This document shows positions 57,500-64,000 of a stretch of DNA of 64,000 nt, piece after piece. Position numbers and translations under genes: made by a program. The first letter of the stretch is position 1. Each line of letters begins with the position of its first letter. Location: NCBI GenBank assembly GCA_019055375.1, contig JAHQIW010004388.1, positions 62,001 through 126,000 on the forward strand. The letters run 5' to 3'. Under the pieces are notes generated by a model that had not been told where the DNA came from, searched no databases, and was given only the letters and a program-made list of their open reading frames with translations. The DNA comes from Parelaphostrongylus tenuis. Its lineage: Eukaryota > Nematoda > Chromadorea > Rhabditida > Metastrongylidae.

Positions 57500-57786
57500 G
57501 GAAAACAGTCATTATCACTTGATAATCAGGAAAACAGTCATTATCACTGGATAATCATTATCATGACCAGCCGTTTTTCATGAATGAGGCATTGCCTGGT
57601 GAAATTTTCATTTGAGCGGTGCTCCTCCGACAAAGATAATTTCTATTTAAATATCTCAGATTCTCATTCTTGGTCGGGCGTATTCAAAACAAAAAAAGTA
57701 TATGTATCTTCACTGTATTATACTGGCGAACAGAGAGCGCGCAAAGCCTAGAGCTTGAGGTCCATCGCAATGCATTCAAACTATAT

Positions 57787-58060
57787 GCCACACGATCATT
57801 TTTGAGCCATGCATATCGTGTGGTCTGTTAATGAAAGGGCTGACTTACAGAGCCCGATACACGTGTTTCGATCTTGCAGTCTCGTCAGTCGGGCAGTTAT
57901 CCTTTGTCGTCTTTTGCTAATCTCTGTGGATGTTCCTTCCCCACACTAAGAGTTATAGACGACAAACGGTTCAAACTCTACGTCCAGTGAAATTATCACC
58001 GAACACAGAGTGTTCTACACTCGATTGCTCGTGGCTAGTATATTCAATATATTTTTGTCT
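57787..58060. repeat. Foldback family E (copy 3), left half only
   Basis: Starts ACACGATCATTTTTGAGCCA, contains a full minus-strand hammerhead and the centre block GTGAAATTATCACCGAACAC with ACTCGATTGCTCGTGGCTAG. The right arm is replaced by a SINE at 58060. Confidence 0.65.
57852..57894 (-). ncRNA. Type-I hammerhead ribozyme motif, complete core
   Basis: Minus strand: stem I GCCCGA (57894-57889) pairs perfectly with TCGGGC (57857-57852). Core CTGACGA is 57888-57882; position 7 is free in the consensus. A 12-base stem II segment has G-C and A-T closing pairs and a weak inner part. GAA is 57869-57867, stem III is the palindrome ACACGTGT, and the cleavage base is A (57858). The best copy within family E. 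The self-complementary stem III suggests cleavage as a dimer. Confidence 0.6.
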
Positions 58061-58262
58061 CGTTTTTTGCCTTCTTCTTGAACGTTGTAGAGTACTGGTT
58101 GAGCGAGTCTCCTTGCATTCACGAGGATAGCTTGGTTGTGGCACTCCATAAGGTGTTGCTGTTGACAACCAGAGAAAGTTGGGGGAGGGAGAGTGGATCT
58201 CGGTTTCACGTGCGTCACGACGAGCATCACAACCATCCGGCCCACGGCGCCTCCCACTGTTG
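58060..58262 (-). repeat. tRNA-derived SINE, family B
   Basis: Minus strand: GGGAGGCGCCGTGGGCCGGA, TGATGCTCGTCGTGACGC, TATGGAGTGCCACAACCAAG, GAGACTCGCTCAACCAGTAC and AACGTTCAAGAAGAAGGCAA. Open frames here on both strands are by-products of the GC-rich head. Confidence 0.62.
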
Positions 58263-58379
58263 CACAATAGGATTTCACCGGCGCGATATTTAGCACTGCC
58301 CCCCCCCAAGAAGGGGAGACAGTGGTTCGAATCTCGTGTGACATTCAAACTTTTGCATGTCTTTCAACATTTTTAGGTA

Positions 58380-59575
58380 TGATTATACTTCACAGAGAGG
58401 AAGTACAGCAGAGAAAGACAATCAAAATGGTGCACATCGACTGTTATGATACTTTGTATTAATGCGAGAAGTTATCTACGACGTATTGAATGTATAGATG
58501 CCGAAGTAATAAAGCAATGTGGAATATTGTTTACTATTCTAACAGATGGAAATACCAAATGCTGGCAGTATATGGTCGGTAAATGACATCTATCTCTTTG
58601 CGGACAATGAGGGCCATTTTGACCTCAAATTTTTGCGAGTCTTTTTTCTCTTTACAAAGCTTCTAATCTTGAATTTAAGAAATCATCCAAAATCTTGAAT
58701 TTCGAGGGATCCAAAACTTTGTTTTGTTTTCAAAAAGCTTTTGCCGTACGGTGTAGCAGCAAGAATAAAATTATTGTCACATTCGATCTGTCTTGTTTGC
58801 AGCTAGAGTCTCTGACTCGTTTTCACTCGGACTACACAAGATTATTCGCTAGCTCAAACCTCAGTGAATTGTAAGCCTAAACTGGTTCTCGAAAAAAACT
58901 CCATAGCACACTAAAAGAGCGAAAATAAAATTACTTTTCATACTTCGAATTTTTTTTGCAAATAATAGTTCTATATGCACAAAAAGTAAGCAGACGTGTA
59001 GGGAAAATCATGCTCTATCGGAGCGATGCTAAGAACCTGATGTAACCGAAGCGACGGAAAAAAATCTTTGTTGAAGAACGAAAATCGCGCGATACTGACA
59101 ATATTGATTATGCTATCGCCTGCAAAGGTTTATAATATACAGCAGGTAGCACATACACAAAACAAATAGAGCGCTCCATAAATAGATTTCATTTGAAAAA
59201 AAGTCAAGAAAAAAAATTCAAAAAAATTCAATACCTTGAGAAAGAAAACTAGAGATCAGTGGCGAAAAACTCTGTGTGATGGATGGTGTTGATTCAAAGT
59301 CGCCACGGGTCCATTGCTCTGCGTTCCATACGGGCGAAAGTGGTTGCGTAGAGTACAACATTTGCTCGTAATCACTTTGGATCAAACCTCCAAAAGACAT
59401 GCGTGCTACATTATTGGTCAATTTTCCTACCACCTTTGAAACGTCATGTTGTAAACTTCGTATCCAGAATTCTCATATTCTGTCTTAGTCATGCAACCCA
59501 TTTGCTATCGTGGATGATCTTCATGGTTTTAGCTTCTGTTTCGTGTCTAAAAAACATTTATAATGTTTAATATTC
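58380..59575. other. Stretch without a gene
   Basis: A worn family C stretch at about 58690-59000 (TAGCAGCAAGAATAAAATTA). Otherwise nothing recognised. Confidence 0.4.
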
Positions 59576-60090
59576 CGACAATTATCTTTTGAACCATGAA
59601 TGTGGTCTGTTATGAGCAATTATAGAGCCTAATACACGTGTCCGGCCTTGGCAGCCTCCTCAATTAGGCAGTGCCCTTCGTCTTAGTCAATCGTCTTGGG
59701 GAGAACTCAACCCCTTCACATAGAGTAGACGGCGACGTACTATTTACATGTACCATCCAGTGAAAGAATTCTCTAGATGAGCCAAGTTTCTACGCTCTAT
59801 TGCTCCTGGCTGGTATTTATGAGATATCATACCGTTCGCTTCGAGTGTTTTCTCAAGACCAAGAGCAATCGAGCGTAAAACACTTCCCATCTAGTGATTT
59901 CTTTCATTTGACGGCATGAGTAAATAGCGCGTCGTCGTCTTCTCCATGTAAGGAGGTTTGGTTCTCCCAAGAGGATTGGCTAAGACGAAGGATACTGCCC
60001 ATTTGAGGAGGCTGTCAAGGCCGATCACGTGTATTAGGCTCTGTAAGTGCTCACAACAGACCACGTGCATGGCTCAAAGGATAATTATCG
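59576..60090. repeat. Foldback element, family E (copy 4)
   Basis: Ends CCGACAATTATCTTTTGAAC and CTCAAAGGATAATTATCG; both arms (about 190 bases) carry GTGGTCTGT, the hammerhead-like block with ACACGTGTATTAGGC, and AGTCAATCGTCTTGGG/CCCAAGAGGATTGGCT. The cores are TTGAGGA rather than CTGANGA and GAAAC is lost, so both ribozymes look dead. Confidence 0.7.
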
Positions 60091-60217
60091 ACCATGTTGA
60101 AGTGGTCATAAGAAAATACTCTAAACGTACGATATGATATCTATGGTTTGTTTACGATTATTTTTGATTCCTTGTCTTGATATAGAATTTCACACTATTG
60201 GAGTCACATGCCTGAGC

Positions 60218-60365
60218 GGGCCGTGGTCGAGTAGTTGTGTTGCTCATCGCGGCAAGTGTAAAACCAAGCTTCACTTCTAAACCTCTCCGGCAGTCAACAG
60301 TAACACCTTGGCTCGCTTGAGCAATGTTCGCTACATTCTAAAGAAAGACAAATTAACGAACTGAA
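60218..60365 (+). repeat. tRNA-derived SINE, family B
   Basis: GGGCCGTGGTCGAGTAGTTG, TTGCTCATCGCGGCAAGTG, TAACACCTTGGCTCGC and CTACATTCTAAAGAAAGAC; diverged. Confidence 0.5.
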
Positions 60366-60564
60366 TACTTTTGTAAAGACTCTGACTGTGAAAATTGATT
60401 GGCGGTATCGGGGAAGAAGTACACCTTCAAGATTCAATTAAATCTAACAGTTCATGTGAGATTCTCGATTGAAACTTAGAGCTCTCGCATTCGGCTTCAT
60501 TTGAAAAATGTCAATCCACTGGCTTGAAACCTCGTGAGGTCGCAAAATAGTCGATTAAAAGTGC

Positions 60565-60599
60565 GACATATATACGTGCATGAATATGTATGTATGCAT

Positions 60600-60632
<33 letters not shown>

Positions 60633-60722
60633 ATATATCTACATGTATGTACGCATATGTGCATATACGTGCGTACATGCATGCGTACACGTACGTGTGT
60701 ACATACACATATACATATACAC
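60565..60722. repeat. TA/TG-rich microsatellite
   Basis: (AT)n run at about 60603-60629 flanked by CATATA/GTACAT mixed alternating purine-pyrimidine sequence. Frames on both strands through it are artefacts. Confidence 0.88.
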
Positions 60723-60889
60723 TAGCGTGATAGCCGTAAGCCAAGCGAACGACTATCGACAACCAATCAACCTGAAAGAACGCCACGGCGATCATTTCGG
60801 CGTATGTTAAGTATAAATAGTTCGACATCGATTGCTCTGTCTAGGAGGTATGTTTTCTTTCTATAGAACTGACTGAACTGAAATACACC

Positions 60890-60932
60890 GTGCTACTGAT
60901 GAGGCCAAAACGTCGAAATACGCGTCTAGCAT
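60890..60932 (+). ncRNA. Type-I hammerhead ribozyme motif, complete core
   Basis: Stem I TGCTA (60891-60895) pairs with TAGCA (60927-60931), extended by a G-U pair (60890, 60932). Core CTGATGA is 60896-60902. Stem II is GGC (60903-60905)/GTC (60912-60914) with loop CAAAAC. GAA is 60915-60917. Stem III AT/GT has a 4-base loop and the cleavage base is C60926. TATAAATA at 60812-60819 lies about 70 bases upstream. The flank GCAGACCTCATGAAAG matches that after the ribozyme at 15754-15795, so both belong to one family. Confidence 0.7.
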
Positions 60933-61004
60933 CTTATAAATGCCATAGCAGACCTCATGAAAGACTTGAAGTATGCTGCCATTCGACCTCATTTAGAACC
61001 GTTT

Positions 61005-61150
61005 CAGATGATTGAACACATATTTGGCTTTCATAAGGACACATAATGGCCGCCGATATTGCTAACATGTCTGACCACCATCCTCCTAGACAAGTCTAGT
61101 TCCATGAACTGGCCCTAGAAGGATGCAGGATTGGTGAGCCAATGATGTGA
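61005..61150 (-). repeat. tRNA-derived SINE, family A, worn fragment
   Basis: Blocks ATTGAACACATATTTGGCTT, TCCTCCTAGACAAGTCTAG and GGATTGGTGAGCCAATGATG follow family A order on the minus strand, with many changes. Confidence 0.4.
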
Positions 61151-62660
61151 GGTCGAACACTCGAGCATCGCTTGCGGCGATCACGTGAGTATCACAGAGC
61201 ACCTCCTATCACTGCGTCATACGCGCTCGCCACCAACAGCTGACTACCAGCAATATATCATGAAAGGTGATTCGTTCAGCATCAAGCACTTTAGAAAAGA
61301 AACCTTCATGTGTCCACTTCCTGTCAGTTAGATGTGAAATACCCTATTAAAGTCAGTACAGCAGGAAAGGCGAACCTCGTTCCAAAGTTTGTTACCATAT
61401 ATGACTATTACTAATTATTATCTCATAAGAACCATAATGCTTAAGTAGTACCTTCACCAACTGTGCCTCCGATTTCATTGAATTGTGATTTTCAGACGTG
61501 GACAACTTCTCCTTAGGTCGTGACTTGACTTGTTTGCCTGCAGCTTCACCTAAGCATCACTCATTATTACATAAGACTAGAAACAGAGAAGAGATTTTGA
61601 ATTTTTTACCATTACCTTAAATATGGCCACTTGAAGCTGCTGGATGGGGGTTAGAATTGAGAGTTTCAAGATGGCAGGTTTCTCCACCATGGACGTTCCG
61701 ATATTCCTCAGAGCTGGCACCATTCAAAGCGCTATTATGACCTCATAGAAAATCTTCGCATTAGTGGCGAATTACTTCATTCTAATGGCTACTCTATTCT
61801 CGGGTACCATGAAGAATTCCGTGACTGTGTCCATTTCCAACTCCATGATTATGCCATGATCTAACATCATTTAATTCCCAAGTACTTTTCCATTATCTCC
61901 AATCATTTTTTCAATGCTTCTGAAACGGAACTTCTTTTGCCTTTTCCTCATACTTCTAGTAATCGTTTGATAATTTGATTCTCGGTGATTCCAATGATGT
62001 GCTAATATCTTTCCAAGAGAAGCCTAATGTGCTGCAGCACCCACAATGAACTAATTTTTACACTGAGAGCGTTATCGCGCTTACTTTCGTCCTTTATTTG
62101 AAGACTTTTTGCGCTCCGTAAAAATTTCGAGGTTTCTCATATCAGAACTGTAAAAGAAATTTTGCGTTCCATAGGCTCAAGCTTTTATTCTTATTCTATA
62201 CCGTCAAGCAAACCTGCTACAATGTCTGAGCTTAGGAATGTAGAAATTCATCCTCTTGCCGATGATTTCAGTGTTTTTTTGAAGGACTTTTCAGAAGCCA
62301 AACTTAGCTTCAAAATCGTAAAACTTTATGTAATCAAATAACCAACAGAGGTCTGTTAAAAGACCATTCACAAATAGGCGTCTCTGTGCCATTTGTTACG
62401 AATTATGAACTCCCATGATCAGCAGTTCACACACCCAGCCCGTCCAAAACTGCGCGCCAAGGGTACCAAAATTTGGAAAGTGTTCTACAGGAATCAATAA
62501 GTTAGATACCGGCTTTGTCTGTAGGTACTATTTGCATCACAGTCCTTTAATTCAGAGCAGTTCAGTTTAGATTATTAAACATTTTCAGTCTAAAAGTGAT
62601 TTATTATGTATAGTAAACATGTAAACATGTACGAACTAATTATCCGTATATTAATCATAT
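61151..62660. other. Stretch without a gene
   Basis: Family C-like blocks at about 61950-62340 (AATCGTTTGATAATTTGATT, GGTGATTCCAATGATGTGCT). No coding or RNA feature is supported. Confidence 0.4.
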
Positions 62661-62664
62661 TATA

Positions 62665-63440
62665 CGGCGGCGGGATAGCGCAATGGTTAGTGATTTGATG
62701 TATGAGGAAGCAAAATCCTTATTCGGTCCTCTACTACAACACTCTCTTGCAGTCAATCAACGAGCGCTTTGAGGTGCACCTTAGTTCGGCTACCTCTGAG
62801 ATTGCAAGGAGGATCGTCTCGATCGCATTTTGCGAAGTCCATAAAGAAGGCGAAATCTTCAAGCAACAATTGAAGTTGGAACGCTTTTGATCTAAGACGT
62901 GGATTTAACCCACGTTTCTTCCATACCAGACCAAACCTGTCTAATGATGGTTGCAGGCAATTTCGTTAGTTTATTTCGATGAAAATGTGGTAGCAAAATG
63001 GTAGTGCAGTGATTGCGCACCCCATTTGGTATGGATGAATCGCGCGAGTTGAACTCTCACCTAGGGTCAGATGTTTTGCACATCACGCAACAGTCTCAGA
63101 CGTACCCTACGTACATTAAGCTGTTCGTAGCTGATACTTGCCGCACCGTGACCGCTCAGCGAGGCCTTTGTCGCAATTTTGTGCTTTGCGCGTACAAATT
63201 GGAAGCAATGCAAAGATCGACTTCGAGGACATGAATCGCAAAGGCTGAAGGATTGTGCAAACCTTTTGCTTCAGGAAGGACTCGAACGCGCATCCCACAT
63301 TTCCCGCGAAGGCGTAGTAGAAGTGATGGTAAAACGGGTGTCAGTAGTGCAACAGGCGAGAGCACGCGCTCCCAGATAAATTGAGATACGGGTTCAAGTC
63401 CCGCCTAACGCAAAAGTTTTGCGCAGCACTCCACATCACT
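62665..63440. repeat. Cluster of family F tRNA-derived SINEs
   Basis: Heads at 62665 (+, GGCGGGATAGCGCAATGGTTAG), 62990 (+, TGGTAGTGCAGTGATTGCGC with GCGAGTTGAACTCTC), about 63230-63330 (-, GATGCGCGTTCGAGTCCTTC) and 63335-63440 (+, GCGAGAGCACGCGCTC with GGGTTCAAGTCCCGC). The last two are head-to-head. Tails share TTTTGCRCANCACTCCACAT. None folds into a complete tRNA. Confidence 0.58.
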
Positions 63441-63477
63441 GCGTGTATCCTTAACGTCATAAAAAAGAGATAAACGA

Positions 63478-63765
63478 TAAAGCTTTTGGCGTTAATCAGT
63501 CCCTATGGGATGCACTATGCATTCGTCTTCAATTTTTAACTTCGCTTGAGATGACTGAATGCATATTTGGCCTTTACAATGTATCGCGGTAGCCACCCGC
63601 TGCATCGAGTCGCTGATGCTTATCCTTCCAGGCAAGTCTCAGAGTAGTGTGGCACCAATTTACCAACCTCATAAGGATGGATGGCTTAGTGAGCCATGAG
63701 CGCGACATCGAACCATAGACCTTGTGTGCGACGCAGAGCACCTCTAGCCACTGCGCCACATTTTC
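63478..63765 (-). repeat. tRNA-derived SINE, family A
   Basis: Minus strand, nearly full length: GTGGCGCAGTGGCTAGAGG, CAAGGTCTATGGTTCGATGT, CTCATGGCTCACTAAGCCATC, GCCAAATATGCATTCAGTCA, tail AATGCATAGTGCATCCCATA. With the copy at 22042 it defines the family. Confidence 0.72.
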
Positions 63766-64000
63766 TCCTTGAACATCATGCCACCGTTAAAAGCTGTTGA
63801 ATCAAAATAATTCTATTTTGTTCAGGGATTTGTGTCCAAGCGAGCAGCGTTTCGGTTCTTTGTTGAGTCCCGCACCAGCAACACCAATTTGGGAGACCCT
63901 ATCACGCTGATGTCGACGCAGTCTTATCTGCTTCAAGACAGCGAAAGCCTGCATACCGCCAAATTGACAGAGAGGAAGTTAACTAAACTACCGTCTGACC
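63766..64000. other. Right edge, nothing recognised
   Basis: No feature supported in the last 235 bases; an exon continuing past the window cannot be excluded. Confidence 0.3.

Larger units (their letters stand above)
53742..57785 (+). repeat. Segmental duplication, copy 2
   Basis: Collinear with 37541-40905. It is longer because of a 590-base PLE insertion (56910-57499), a small local duplication next to it, and an extra stretch of about 90 bases near 56395-56485. Its left boundary lies at a PLE 3' end and its right boundary at a family E foldback (57787). Confidence 0.85.

Noticed and set aside
57971..58376. Several overlapping ORFs on both strands
   Set aside because: They lie in the GC-rich head of a family B SINE and in a family E arm; no consistent protein.
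60511..60828. Overlapping ORFs on both strands
   Set aside because: Generated by the TA/TG microsatellite; repeats avoid stops by composition.

Overview
The window looks like nuclear DNA of a parasitic strongylid nematode, most likely a hookworm-like species. This is inferred from a major sperm protein (MSP) gene, a nematode-type GnT-I glycosyltransferase gene, remnants of a nematode-type tyrosine phosphatase, and a dense load of RTE LINEs, mariner/Tc1 transposons, Penelope-like retroelements (PLEs) and tRNA-derived SINEs. The DNA is AT-rich and gene-poor; most open reading frames are chance or transposon-derived. There are no bacterial operons, CRISPR arrays, rRNA genes or convincing functional tRNA genes.

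Host genes. (1) An intact two-exon MSP gene on the minus strand (2330-3134) with TATA box, GATA sites and a close poly(A) signal. (2) A 12-exon MGAT1/GnT-I gene on the plus strand spanning 21593-31567, about 418 residues, with every splice junction in phase but one apparent 1-base frameshift in exon 9. Its introns hold SINEs, foldback elements and mariner-derived hairpins. (3) A probable small three-exon gene of unknown function on the minus strand (8662-9177) with an MSP-like promoter layout. (4) A possible small secreted peptide gene (48597-48803, +). (5) Two broken tyrosine-phosphatase fragments, one in each copy of a 3.4-4 kb direct duplication (37541-40905 and 53742-57785).

Mobile DNA. 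PLE copies lie at 1-1255 (-), 3800-6130 (+), about 53280-53741 (+) and 56910-57499 (+, nested with a 9-bp target duplication). A degenerate RTE-type LINE occupies about 44804-47560. A Tc1-like transposase relic lies at 12540-13560 and mariner relics at 17.5-18.0, 28.6-29.3, 30.5-31.15 and 33.5-34.2 kb. Three tRNA-derived SINE families are called here A, B and F. Several long inverted-repeat (foldback) families are called C, D and E.

Most unusual signal: self-cleaving hammerhead-ribozyme motifs. Complete type-I hammerheads can be drawn at 15754-15795 (+), 60890-60932 (+) and 57852-57894 (-), with near-complete ones at 19170-19211 and 34735-34779. Several sit in the arms of long inverted repeats so that each arm carries an outward-facing ribozyme. 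A related CTGAAGA...GAAACGTC motif recurs in PLE 3' terminal repeats. Together this suggests ribozyme-bearing non-autonomous elements living alongside PLEs.
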